DNA of 64,000 bases from Streptomyces sp. NBC_01216 (GTDB taxonomy: Bacteria > Actinomycetota > Actinomycetes > Streptomycetales > Streptomycetaceae), in the NCBI RefSeq assembly GCF_035994945.1, contig NZ_CP108677.1:4154001-4218000 (forward strand). The letters run 5' to 3'. Below the pieces are notes generated by a model that searched no databases, was not told the origin of the DNA, and worked only from the letters and a program-made list of their open reading frames with translations. A program made the position numbers and the translations under genes. Below are positions 6,982 through 14,468 of this stretch, one piece after another (position 1 is the stretch's first letter; each line of letters opens with the position of its first letter).

Positions 6982-7979
6982 GCTGCGGCTCCTTCGAAGA
7001 GCTGGTCGAGGGCGCCGAGCAGCCGTCGGGCCTTCCGTTCGAACAGGGCCTGTTCCACGACGGCGTTGCGGTGCTTGATGACCGCGGTGCGCTCGGCCAG
7101 GGCCTCGGTGAGGCCGGCGTCCTCCGAGGCGAGGGTGTTGGCGCACCAGATGGCGGTCTTGGGGCCGAGGTCCCAGGTGATCGCGTTGACGGCGGCGCAG
7201 GCGGTGGCGAGGCGGTCGATGTCGTTGCCGAGCCACGTGTAGTCGTGCGGGTTGAGGCCGTGATGGCGCAGGGTCTGGACGACGGAGCGGAACATGCCGC
7301 CGCTGCCGAGGGCCGGTTCGCGGATGGTGCGGCCGTGGTCTGTGCCGTTGACGAGGATCTCGGCCATCAGGTCGGAGACCGACGGTGGCGTGTGGTACTC
7401 GCCGCGCCACTTCTTGTCGCTCTTGTGGCGCAGCCCCGTCAGCAGGGGGCTGAGGACGTCGGCCTCCGACCGCTCGTAAGGGTCCTCGCTGGCGGTGAGG
7501 TCGAACAGCCCGTTGTAGATCGCGGTGTGGATGACGGCCTGGACGGCACGCAGCTGGTACTCGTCGGGGTCCTCCTCGACCCAGTCGTGCAGGGGGCGCG
7601 CGACCTCGATGAGGTCGGGGCGGGCCATCCACTGGACGCCCCAGATCTCCCGCAGCAGCGGCGGGAGCTGGGCCGGTTCGAGGGTGAGGAGCCAGTCGCT
7701 GACGAGCGGCTCCCGGAAGAAGGACAGCGCGGCGATGGTGCCGAGGGGAACGTCCATGCGGTTGCCGCCGTAGTGGCTGAACCAGGCGGCGATGACGTTC
7801 TCGGCGACCTCCATGGCGTGCCGGTGCGGGTCGCCCGGGAAGGCGCGGTGCTTACGGCGCGAGGCGGGGGCGGAGCGTGGCTTGGGCGGCTTGGCGGCTT
7901 CCTCCTCGCGCTGCTTGGCGCGCGCTTCGAGCTTCTGCTCCACCTCGCCGAACAGGTCGAACTGGGCCACTGTGCTCAC
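6978..7979 (-). CDS. N6-adenine methylase-like protein with N-terminal clamp motif
   Basis: The 333-residue protein begins MSTVAQFDLFGEVEQ; QFDLF is a sliding-clamp-type motif. GEYHTPPSVSDLMAEIL and EPALGSGGMFRSV correspond to the HsdM-type N-terminal signature and SAM-binding motif I (DPxxGSGG). WLGNDIDRLATACAAVN continues the Rossmann fold. I cannot find the catalytic NPPY/F motif IV; the protein ends soon after where it would be expected. It may be a truncated or non-catalytic SAM-binding protein, or use an unusual site. It is coupled to the PAPS-reductase-like gene. Confidence 0.7.
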   Translation of the reverse strand: MSTVAQFDLFGEVEQKLEARAKQREEEAAKPPKPRSAPASRRKHRAFPGDPHRHAMEVAENVIAAWFSHYGGNRMDVPLGTIAALSFFREPLVSDWLLTLEPAQLPPLLREIWGVQWMARPDLIEVARPLHDWVEEDPDEYQLRAVQAVIHTAIYNGLFDLTASEDPYERSEADVLSPLLTGLRHKSDKKWRGEYHTPPSVSDLMAEILVNGTDHGRTIREPALGSGGMFRSVVQTLRHHGLNPHDYTWLGNDIDRLATACAAVNAITWDLGPKTAIWCANTLASEDAGLTEALAERTAVIKHRNAVVEQALFERKARRLLGALDQLFEGAAA

Positions 7980-8623
7980 CGCCCCGCTGAGTCGGTCGTC
8001 GTGTCCGGCGACGTGAACGGGTGCGGTGGGGCGCCCGCGGCGACAGGCACGGGGCCCGCTTGCAGGATCGCCGTGGCCCGGTCGGCGCGCTGGATGTAGT
8101 AGGCGCGGTCCTCGCGGAGGCGTCGCATACGTTCCTCGTGTTGCGCGATGAGTCCGCCGTAACGGTGAAGGGATCGGGGCGCGCAGTGGTGTTCGTGTGC
8201 GCGGCGCAGTTCCGGGGCCCAGGGCTGGGCCAGCCAGTGTCGAGCCAGAGCGGACACGATGGCGGTGGCCCGGCGCGCTGTGCCATGGGGGACGCGTACG
8301 GGGGCGCTGATGATGAGGCGGTACGGGCGCAGCCGCAGATCGCCCGAGGCGAGGGCGGCGCGGGTGAAGGACTCGGAGCTGGCCAGGGTGAGGCCGAACA
8401 GCACCGGTGCCTCGTCCATCTGGAAGCCGGCCGGTCCGGTGCCGTACGCGACCTGGAGGATCTCCTCCTTCGGGTCCTGGTCGGCTTCGGGGTGGTGGTC
8501 GGGGTCCCAGCCGAGGGTGAAGGCGCCGATGCCGGTGACGCGGTAGACGGCCTGACCGGTGTCGAAGTCGGTGTACTCGGCGACCTCGAGGGCCGGGCCG
8601 CTGCCGACGGTGAAGGTGAGCAC
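7976..8623 (-). CDS. Phage hypothetical protein (215 aa)
   Basis: The protein starts MLTFTVGSGPALEVAEYTD. It has a beta-rich N-terminal half (QAVYRVTGIGAFTLGWDPD, IISAPVRVPHG) and a helical second half (MRRLREDRAYYIQRADRATAIL). The stop overlaps the next gene's start by four bases. No family is recognised. Its place in the early operon suggests a DNA-metabolism or host-takeover role, but nothing in the sequence shows this. Confidence 0.65.
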   Translation of the reverse strand: MLTFTVGSGPALEVAEYTDFDTGQAVYRVTGIGAFTLGWDPDHHPEADQDPKEEILQVAYGTGPAGFQMDEAPVLFGLTLASSESFTRAALASGDLRLRPYRLIISAPVRVPHGTARRATAIVSALARHWLAQPWAPELRRAHEHHCAPRSLHRYGGLIAQHEERMRRLREDRAYYIQRADRATAILQAGPVPVAAGAPPHPFTSPDTTTDSAGR

Positions 8624-8718
8624 GAGGGTGCCCTTTCTCGTGATTCAGGCATGAGTGGGGTAGGGGGCCGGCCGTTGCCGCGGGCTCGGCCCCCTGGTGT
8701 GGTGCGGGTGGGCTGGGG

Positions 8719-9114
8719 CTATCCGTGCTCGGCGCGCCATCCGCCGACGTACGCCCCGACCTCCTCGGCGAGGGGCTCCAGGGACATGTCGCCGGGCGGC
8801 TCGTCCTCGTCGGTCGTGGTGTCGTAGATGACCCTGGCCGTGCCGAAGGTGTTGTCGATGTGCACGGCCTTCCAGCCGCCGATCTCGCTGCGGTCGTCGT
8901 GCCAGGGGAGCGAGTAGCGGCCGGCGATCGCGATGTACTGCTCGCCGTCTGTGGTGAGCTGGACGGTGATGTTCAGCTCGTTGCCGCACCAGTCCACGCC
9001 GACGTCCGTGCAGCGCTGTTCGAGGGCCTCGATGACGTCGGCGTAGAGGGCCCGGGCCTTCTCCTCGTCGGCGCGGCGCAGGAGTTGAACGGCGCTGAGG
9101 TAGTGGAGCGCCAT
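8719..9114 (-). CDS. Phage hypothetical protein (131 aa)
   Basis: ATG 9114 overlaps the upstream stop (TGATG). The protein has a helical N-terminus (LLRRADEEKARALYADVIEALEQRC) and a beta-rich middle (ELNITVQLTTDGEQYIAIAGRYSLPW). The C-terminus is acidic, then aromatic (VGAYVGGWRAEHG). It is a typical small Streptomyces-phage early protein with no known function. Translational coupling to the zinc-finger gene upstream supports the start. Confidence 0.65.
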   Translation of the reverse strand: MALHYLSAVQLLRRADEEKARALYADVIEALEQRCTDVGVDWCGNELNITVQLTTDGEQYIAIAGRYSLPWHDDRSEIGGWKAVHIDNTFGTARVIYDTTTDEDEPPGDMSLEPLAEEVGAYVGGWRAEHG

Positions 9115-9251
9115 CACTCGGCCTCCCGGTCCGGGGCGGGGGCGTGGTCCGCGCAGACGAACGAGAGGGGTTCGCCGTCGTGGGGGAGGTCGAGTTCGAC
9201 CTCCTGGCTCTTGCGACACAGCAGGCAGGTCAGGGAGACGCGGCGGACCAT
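9114..9251 (-). CDS. 45-aa CxxC zinc-finger protein
   Basis: This small gene runs from ATG 9251 to a TGA that overlaps the next ATG (TGATG). The product starts MVRRVSLTCLLCRKSQEVEL and has one CxxC plus a later CADH, so it could bind one zinc ion as a Cys3His finger. The overlap with the following gene is the main support. It is probably the first gene of the leftward early operon, whose upstream region has an ACACATGT-type site at 9342-9351. Confidence 0.55.
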   Translation of the reverse strand: MVRRVSLTCLLCRKSQEVELDLPHDGEPLSFVCADHAPAPDREAE

Positions 9252-9341
9252 GCGGAGGGCCCAGGGGGATGCTGCTCATCGGGTTCCTCGCACTCTGGTC
9301 AGGACGGCCAACCTGGATGGATTGGCGTCAGTTGTCTGTCA

Positions 9342-9351
9342 CAACACATGT
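9342..9351 (-). promoter_or_regulatory. Putative prophage operator, ACACATGT type
   Basis: CAACACATGT at 9342-9351 shares its core with the dyads at 13787-13802 and 14254-14270. It lies about 90 bases upstream of the ATG at 9251. Flanking GTTGT...ACAAC gives a partial dyad. Three copies in front of three separate leftward transcription units suggest a common repressor or activator. Confidence 0.4.
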
Positions 9352-9378
9352 CATGGGTGCACGAAGAGGCGCATCCGG

Positions 9379-9648
9379 TCAGGCGTCCCGGTACAGGTCC
9401 GGGCGACCGGTGATCTCACGCAGGGCGCAGACGAGGAGCCGGCCAGCGCCCTCGACTCCGAGGGCCTCGGCGACGAACTCCACCGGGGTCACGCGGCGCC
9501 CGATCGCCTCGCCGTAGGCGTGGGCCAGGGCCTTGCTCATCGCGCGTGCCAGCTCCTGGGCCTGCGTGAACTGCTGAGGCGCGACACCGCGGGCGGCGAG
9601 CTTGTCGGTGAGTGCTCGCCGTTCGTCGGCGGTGAGTTGGCGAAACAC
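9379..9648 (-). CDS. Phage hypothetical protein (89 aa)
   Basis: The helical product starts at GTG 9648 (MFRQLTADERRALTDKLAARGV). A further segment, SKALAHAYGEAIGRRVTPVEFVAEALGVE, looks like a compact all-alpha domain. It could be a small DNA-binding or antirepressor-type protein, but I recognise no family. An AT-rich region with three dyads lies immediately upstream (9660-9730), so this is probably a first gene under tight control. Confidence 0.6.
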   Translation of the reverse strand: MFRQLTADERRALTDKLAARGVAPQQFTQAQELARAMSKALAHAYGEAIGRRVTPVEFVAEALGVEGAGRLLVCALREITGRPDLYRDA

Positions 9649-9684
9649 TGGCTGACTCCTTTGAGGGTGGGGCTGATTGGTGAC

Positions 9685-9729
9685 ATTGATAACATTTTAT
9701 CAATTTTGATCGCCTTGCGTCAAGTGTGA
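9685..9729 (-). promoter_or_regulatory. AT-rich promoter with two dyads
   Basis: ATTGATAACATTTTATCAAT (9685-9704) is a perfect dyad with 8-bp arms and a 4-bp spacer. It is followed by TTGATCGCCTTGCGTCAA and TCAAGTGTGA (9720-9729). The second element recurs near 13832-13856 and in short form at 16147-16160. The AT-richness is conspicuous against the GC-rich surroundings. It probably combines the promoter of the 89-aa gene with operators. Confidence 0.6.
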
Positions 9730-9730
9730 T

Positions 9731-10513
9731 TTATCGACGCTTGGTTCCTCTGGGGCGATCGCGCCTGATGGCCTCACGTGCGGCCTGACGCGGCCTGTCC
9801 ACGGTGCCTTGAGCTTCGAGTTCCGCGGCGCGGGTGCGACGCTCCCGCTGCTCCTCGAACCAACGGCGGTCCCGGTCGCGGGCGCGCTGGTCCTTCTCGC
9901 GCTTCTCCCGAGTGGCGGCAGCGGCGCGCCGGGCGCGCGGGCTGGTGCCGCAGGAGCGGCAGTTGGCGGCAGGGGAGTCCGGGTGTGCCGCGCAGCCGCC
10001 TGCCCCATGGCGGTCGTCACCGTCCGCCGGGGGTAGGGGGTTGTTTCTCTGGTGGTTCTCTGACGGTTCCCCGGCCATTCTGGCCGGTTCCCCCGTCGAA
10101 TCTGGCCGCTGGTCAGTTTGGCCGGTGGCCGTTTTGGCCGCCTGCTTCGTCCGCTTTCCGCCGCCCTGCTTCCCGCCCCTCGCCGCCTTCGGCGCCGGGG
10201 AGCCGGAACCGGGCGTCGGTGAGGATGACGGCGGTGGAATCTGGGCACGAGGAGCGTGGATCGTGTAGCGGTTGCTGGTACGGCGCCCGTCCGAGAATCG
10301 GGCGTGCGAGACGATGAACCCCTCCTCCTCCAGCCACTCCAGATGCCGGCGAACCGTGCGCTCCCCCTGACTGGTCTTGGCCGCCAGGGTGGCCTGCCCG
10401 GGGAAGCAGGACCATGCCTCGTCGGCGAAGTCGCACAGCGCGAGCAGCACCAGCTTCGCGCCCGGCTTGGGGATGTCCTGCCGGAAGGCCCAGGCCATGG
10501 CCTCGATGCTCAA
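9731..10513 (-). CDS. Winged-helix replication-initiator-like phage protein
   Basis: TTG 10513 overlaps the upstream stop (TTGA), giving 260 residues; ATG 10498 is the alternative. The N-terminal domain (MAWAFRQDIPKPGAKLVLLALCDFADE, FPGQATLAAKTSQGERTVRRHLEWLEEEGFI) is a typical helix-turn-helix_36 winged helix, found in phage and plasmid replication initiators. A long low-complexity linker follows, with PAANCRSCG. The C-terminus is a highly charged helix (RAAAATREKREKDQRARDRDRRWFEEQRERR). It could load a host helicase at a phage origin. No separate helicase or DnaC-like loader is seen nearby. Confidence 0.75.
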   Translation of the reverse strand: MSIEAMAWAFRQDIPKPGAKLVLLALCDFADEAWSCFPGQATLAAKTSQGERTVRRHLEWLEEEGFIVSHARFSDGRRTSNRYTIHAPRAQIPPPSSSPTPGSGSPAPKAARGGKQGGGKRTKQAAKTATGQTDQRPDSTGEPARMAGEPSENHQRNNPLPPADGDDRHGAGGCAAHPDSPAANCRSCGTSPRARRAAAATREKREKDQRARDRDRRWFEEQRERRTRAAELEAQGTVDRPRQAAREAIRRDRPRGTKRR

Positions 10514-10842
10514 CTGCCTTCCCCTTCCCTCTTCCAGGCCGCACGCCAGCGGCTGACGGTGCGAGGTTTCACCTGGAGGCGCTCGGCGATCTCGTCCGCC
10601 GTCAGCTCCGCACGGGTCATGAGCCGCGCCGCGAGTTCCTGCTCGGCCTCGTTGAGACTGGGGAGCGGAAGGTCTCCGTTGACGACCCGCTCGACCGCCA
10701 GGAAGTCGACGCCGGGTACGCCCGTGGCTGTGGTGCTGACGTAGACGCGCCGGGTGGGCTCGCGAGCGGGGTCGGTGCCGCTGATGACGTACGTGGACGC
10801 CACGGCGCGTGGCCGGGGTACGTAGGTGGTGGGCACGCTCAC
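10510..10842 (-). CDS. Helix-turn-helix protein (110 aa)
   Basis: GTG 10842 overlaps the upstream stop (GTGA). The C-terminal half, LNEAEQELAARLMTRAELTADEIAERLQVKPRTVSRWRAAWK, is a clear helix-turn-helix of the Trp-repressor/Terminase-small/HTH_23 type. The N-terminus (PTTYVPRPRAVASTYVISGTDPA) looks extended. The gene lies just upstream of the initiator-like gene in the same operon. It may be a transcriptional regulator; a small terminase subunit is less likely because no large terminase gene is present. Confidence 0.65.
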   Translation of the reverse strand: MSVPTTYVPRPRAVASTYVISGTDPAREPTRRVYVSTTATGVPGVDFLAVERVVNGDLPLPSLNEAEQELAARLMTRAELTADEIAERLQVKPRTVSRWRAAWKREGEGS

Positions 10843-11327
10843 TCCTCGTCCGGGTCGTGGTGAGCGCCCCCGTGGCCGGCAGGCCGGGCGCGCGGTGTGT
10901 CGTCGATGAAGGACGAGACACCGCACGGGCCGAGGGGTCGGCCGTCGCTCTCCAGAACGGCGAGGGCCTGTCCCGGCAGGCCGGCACGCAGGAGGCGGGC
11001 GGCCTCTGCAGTGATCTGCTCCAGGGCGACCGCGGCCGCACGTGCGCGGTCGCGGTCGGCGAGGGCCTGGGCGGCCTCGGACTGCCAGCCGGACGCCTCG
11101 TCCCCCAGCTGGGCGGTGAGCGGCAGGACGACGTCCATGACGGAGTCGGTGACATCCGCGACATGGTCCGCGTACGCCATGCGCGGCCAGGCGGCGGTGA
11201 GCGAGTCGGTCAGGCGCCGCCGAATGAGGTCCGCGTTCAGCGGGTGGGGCGGTTCGGCCGGGGCGGCGGTCGGCACCGGGCCGTCCGGGATGCCCGCGAG
11301 GCGCTCGCGGGGCATGGGTGTGGACAT
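10839..11327 (-). CDS. Phage hypothetical coiled-coil protein (162 aa)
   Basis: ATG 11327 (MSTPMPRERLAGIP) is followed by a Pro-rich stretch, then helices (LNADLIRRRLTDSLTAAW, ASGWQSEAAQALADRDRARAAAVALEQITAEAARLLRAG). The second helix could form a coiled coil. The tail is rich in Gly, His and acidic residues. GTGA coupling joins it to the HTH gene. Function unknown. Confidence 0.6.
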   Translation of the reverse strand: MSTPMPRERLAGIPDGPVPTAAPAEPPHPLNADLIRRRLTDSLTAAWPRMAYADHVADVTDSVMDVVLPLTAQLGDEASGWQSEAAQALADRDRARAAAVALEQITAEAARLLRAGLPGQALAVLESDGRPLGPCGVSSFIDDTPRARPAGHGGAHHDPDEE

Positions 11328-11421
11328 GGTTCCCCCTCCAAGGGTGTGTCCGATGAGCAGGTGAGACCGGGGCCACCACGGCCGGTACTCAAGTGCGGGT
11401 GGCCCCGGGGTACGCGGTGCG

Positions 11422-12516
11422 TCAGCCGGCCTCAGGGAGGCGGGAGACGCCGATGGTGCGCGAGGTCCGCCCGCCAGGGCGCAGCGGGATGTCGATGCCG
11501 AGGCCCTCGAGGACGCGGATCATCGCCTCGGGATCGGGCGCGGGCGGTCGCGGGCTGCCGCCGGACCAGGACAACTTGAAGCCGCCGTACTCCCCGGGGT
11601 CGGCGGCGTCCAGCATCTTGCGGGCCTTGGCCTTGCGTTTCTTCGCGGCGCTCTCCACCTCGGCGGCGTCGGCGTAGGCGCGCAGGGCCTCGGTGATGGC
11701 CGCGGTGTCCTCGGCGAGAATCGTCTGCGGGGCGCGGTCGTCGGCGAGCTGGTCGAGGTTCCAGCACGCCGTCTTGAACGGGCAGTTGTCGCAGATGATC
11801 GACAGACCGGGCCCGTCCAGGTCGCGCGGCATGGCCTCCGGCTCGGTGCTCGCCAGGACGTCCTCGGCCCATGCCAGGGCCTGCTTCGTGACGTCCTCGT
11901 CGTACGGGCGTTGGTGGACGACGACCTGTCCGTACTCGCGGCCGACGTACCGCAGCCGTACGACGTCGACCGGCAGCGGTTCGCTGGTTGGGAGGTTGGG
12001 ATGGTCCTTGAGGCCGCCGCTGCGCAGCAGATGCGCGTACAGGTGGACCTGGAACCACTCGGCCTGACTGGGCCCTTGGCGGACGACGACGTCGAGCGCC
12101 CGGGTGCTCTTGGTCTTCACGTCCTCCACGACGCCCACGTCGCCGGGGGCCGTGGGGGTGTCGTGCCGCTCGGCCCGGCGGTACACGTGCCCCGGCGCCC
12201 AGTAGGCGTCGGCGTGGCCAAGGATCACGCCGTCGGTCAGCTCCAGCTCGGTCCAGGCACCGTACTGCTCCCGCAGGACGCGGAGGATGCCCTCGTGCAG
12301 CCAGGTGCCCAGGATCGCGGCGTGCATGTTGTCGGCGAGGTCCGTCGGCCAGGTGCCGTGGACCTCGTAGGCGGCCCGGCGTCTGCACAGGCCGATCGAG
12401 GAAGGGCCGAGGAGGCGCTGCCGCGACCGGGGCCGGGCGCGGTCGTCGCGATGCGCGCCCTTCCACAGGTCGGGTACCGGGACGCCGACGCTTTTGGTGG
12501 CGCTGTCGGTGGTCAT
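11422..12516 (-). CDS. Cas4/RecB-type PD-(D/E)XK exonuclease with Fe-S cysteines
   Basis: The 364-residue protein starts at ATG 12516. SSIGLCRRRAAYE supplies one Cys near the N-terminus, and CDNCPFKTACW supplies three near residues 242-251. This is the 1+3 arrangement of the Cas4/AddB iron-sulfur nucleases. GHADAYW and GVVEDVKTKS give the D..ExK active-site pattern, and QVHLYAHLL fits the conserved QxxxY motif. It lies directly downstream of the Bet-like gene, a classic exonuclease-annealing pair for phage recombination. C-terminal residues 285-365 are basic and variable. Confidence 0.8.
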   Translation of the reverse strand: MTTDSATKSVGVPVPDLWKGAHRDDRARPRSRQRLLGPSSIGLCRRRAAYEVHGTWPTDLADNMHAAILGTWLHEGILRVLREQYGAWTELELTDGVILGHADAYWAPGHVYRRAERHDTPTAPGDVGVVEDVKTKSTRALDVVVRQGPSQAEWFQVHLYAHLLRSGGLKDHPNLPTSEPLPVDVVRLRYVGREYGQVVVHQRPYDEDVTKQALAWAEDVLASTEPEAMPRDLDGPGLSIICDNCPFKTACWNLDQLADDRAPQTILAEDTAAITEALRAYADAAEVESAAKKRKAKARKMLDAADPGEYGGFKLSWSGGSPRPPAPDPEAMIRVLEGLGIDIPLRPGGRTSRTIGVSRLPEAG

Positions 12517-12571
12517 GATGATCTCGCACTCTGTTGGGTGGTCTGATCGCCCGCCATGGCGGGCAGGAGGG

Positions 12572-13759
12572 CTACTGAGCCGAGTCGGCGGCGGCCTTGC
12601 TCCGGGAGGACCTGCCGGCCGTGGTCTTCTTGGCGGTGCTCTTCCGCGCTGTCGCCTTCTTCGCGGCGACCTTTCTCGGCGCCGCCTTCTTGGCCGGGGC
12701 GCGGCGGCGCGTGGCAGGGGCCTCGGCCTCCGGACCGTCCTGAGAGGAGGCGTTGCTGTCGGAGCCACCCTCCGGCCGCAGCACGTCGAGGAGGGCACGC
12801 AGCTGCTCGGCGTTGACGTCCTGGTAGGAGACGCCGAAGTCGTCGAAGCCCCGCTCGTTGACGGCGTCGAAGCCCATGCCGAGTCGGCTGGCCAGCTGCT
12901 GAACTTCGCCGCGCGCCTTGTCCAGGTCGGCACGCGGATCGACTGGTCGCGACGTCTCGCGCACCGGTGTCGACGCGGTGTCCGATGCCGCTTCGCCGTT
13001 GTCGTCGTCGATGACGACCTCACCCTCGACCACATCGCTGGGCGAAGACTCCTTGCCTGCCCGCTGAGACTGCTCCGGTTGTTCAGTGCTTCCGTTCCTC
13101 AACCGTGTGGCGGCGGCCTGGACCCGCTCGCGGGACTCCGCCGCGTCCGCCGCGTGCATCTCCTCGTCCACATGGAGGCCGGACAGGTCCGCGGGGCAGG
13201 CCCGGCGCAGGGCGAGCGCCTCCGCGACTTTGCCGAGCTGGCTGGCCGGCATCTGCGGCCACAGCCCGCCAAGCTTGTACTCCTGGGCCTCGTAGTCCCA
13301 CACCTTCGGCGCGTACTCCCGCCAGTGCGCTACGGCGGGGAAGCGGGCGTCGCCTCGCCAGATGACGGCCTTGCACGCGGCCGGGGGCTCGTCGCGCAAC
13401 CACACCGTGTGCTCGCCGCCGTCGGCGTCGTACCAGACGAAGTCCTCGTACGCGATGGGGTGCCCGGCGCGGTCGGCGGCCCGGCGTGCGATCAGCCGGT
13501 AGCCGTCGATACCGGTCTGGATGGTCCAGCGGATCTCGCCGCGTGACTTGCGCTTGATCATGTAGATCTGCCGGCCGAACGGGTCGAGCCCGGACGCCCT
13601 GCAGTAGTGGAAGAAGATCCCCAGCTGCGCCGGACTGGCCTCCACCAGATCCGGGAACGCCGCGCGCAGCGCGCGCAACTGCTGGTCCTCGAACGCCTTC
13701 TGGTCTTCGCGAATCGCAAGCCAGGTGACCGGAGTGTCGGCCACATCCCCTCCAAGCAC
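12572..13759 (-). CDS. bet: Phage recombination protein Bet (RecT-family ssDNA annealing)
   Basis: Residues from ASPAQLGIFFHYCRASGLDPFGRQIYMIKR through WTIQTGIDGYRLIARR and YDADGGEHTVW to MPASQLGKVAEALALRRACP match the Red-beta/Bet family core, which anneals single-stranded DNA. After about residue 200 there is an acidic linker, a small helical domain, then an Ala/Lys-rich H1-like tail (KKAAPRKVAAKKATARK). The start is GTG 13759; GTG 13744 follows GGAGGGG and is also possible. It lies upstream of the Cas4-like nuclease. The region before it carries a 31-bp dyad, so it is probably repressor-controlled. Confidence 0.85.
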   Translation of the reverse strand: MLGGDVADTPVTWLAIREDQKAFEDQQLRALRAAFPDLVEASPAQLGIFFHYCRASGLDPFGRQIYMIKRKSRGEIRWTIQTGIDGYRLIARRAADRAGHPIAYEDFVWYDADGGEHTVWLRDEPPAACKAVIWRGDARFPAVAHWREYAPKVWDYEAQEYKLGGLWPQMPASQLGKVAEALALRRACPADLSGLHVDEEMHAADAAESRERVQAAATRLRNGSTEQPEQSQRAGKESSPSDVVEGEVVIDDDNGEAASDTASTPVRETSRPVDPRADLDKARGEVQQLASRLGMGFDAVNERGFDDFGVSYQDVNAEQLRALLDVLRPEGGSDSNASSQDGPEAEAPATRRRAPAKKAAPRKVAAKKATARKSTAKKTTAGRSSRSKAAADSAQ

Positions 13760-13779
13760 ATCGTCCCCTTAGAAGACTT

Positions 13780-13810
13780 CAACTGTCGCAACACATGTTG
13801 CGGTCAGTTG
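13780..13810 (-). promoter_or_regulatory. Dyad operator upstream of bet
   Basis: CGCAACACATGTTGCG (13787-13802) has perfect 7-bp arms and a CA spacer. Outer arms CAACTG (13780-13785) and CAGTTG (13805-13810) extend the symmetry. It lies 21-51 bases upstream of the bet start at 13759. The core ACACATGT recurs at 9344-9351 and 14257-14264. Confidence 0.55.
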
Positions 13811-13824
13811 AAGTTAATCAAAAT

Positions 13825-14235
13825 CTATTTCACTTGATCCCGATCGTCAAGTGTGAGATATCGGCTGTCGTCGCTCGTGCGCAGGCTGCGCAGCTGGAAC
13901 ACGCTGGCCCATTCCGGGTGTCGCGCACACAGGAGGCGCGCGTAGCGCGATGTGAAGTTGTTGTTCAGCCGGAACGGCTCGCCGCTCGCGATGTGCGGCG
14001 ACGACCAGCGAAGCTGCTCGAACAGGGCCTTGACGCCGATGCGTCCGCCGTCGGCGTCGACCCACTGGGTCGTGAGCTCCTCCAGCGCCTCGAGGATCCA
14101 TGGATGTGAGGCGTGGAAGTCGTCGAACCGCTCGTCGAGTGTCGGGCGGCCTTGTGGCTGGATCTTCGGCTGCCGCTCGCGCTCGGTTATGTCTAGCGGT
14201 AGCTCTGGCTGTCGGTACACACGTCTCACCCCCAT
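13825..14235 (-). CDS. Phage hypothetical protein (136 aa)
   Basis: The start was placed at ATG 14235 (MGVRRVYRQPELPLDITE), because the upstream ATG at 14271 would directly abut the operator dyad at 14254-14270. The protein has FDDFHASHPWILEALEELTTQWVDADGGRIGVKALFEQLRW and FRLNNNFTSRYARLLCARHPEWASVFQLR. This looks like a compact helical domain seen in many actinophage and mycobacteriophage hypotheticals. No function is known to me. A second operator type, CACTTGA(N9)TCAAGTG, overlaps its 3' end. Confidence 0.65.
   Translation of the reverse strand: MGVRRVYRQPELPLDITERERQPKIQPQGRPTLDERFDDFHASHPWILEALEELTTQWVDADGGRIGVKALFEQLRWSSPHIASGEPFRLNNNFTSRYARLLCARHPEWASVFQLRSLRTSDDSRYLTLDDRDQVK
13831..13856. 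promoter_or_regulatory. CTTGATC...GTCAAG dyad
   Basis: CACTTGA (13831-13837) and TCAAGTG (13847-13853) form a dyad, followed by TGA. The TCAAGTGTGA string is identical at 9720-9729. A compact CTTGATCCGTCAAG occurs at 16147-16160. The site lies within the 3' end of the 136-aa gene and upstream of bet. Confidence 0.45.
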
Positions 14236-14253
14236 GTATGTCTGTGCACCGTC

Positions 14254-14270
14254 TGGACACATGTTGTCCA
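14254..14270 (-). promoter_or_regulatory. Dyad operator, TGGACA-N5-TGTCCA
   Basis: TGGACA (14254-14259) and TGTCCA (14265-14270) flank CATGT, giving the same ACACATGTTG core as the site before bet. It is about 19 bases upstream of ATG 14235. Confidence 0.5.
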
Positions 14271-14468
14271 ACCCTAGAGGTGGTGACTGTGGAATGCGCG
14301 CTCGGGGGTGTCTCTATCTCTCTCGTCGACCCCGTCGTGTCGGGTTTGGAGTTGGTTCCGCCCGGCCGTGCGGACGTGTGCGCGGCCCGCTACGTGTGGC
14401 CTCTTCCCCGCCGGGAAAGAACTTCTCTATACGGACGCCGCCGACGTCCCGCCGCAGAGGGGGCCGCC

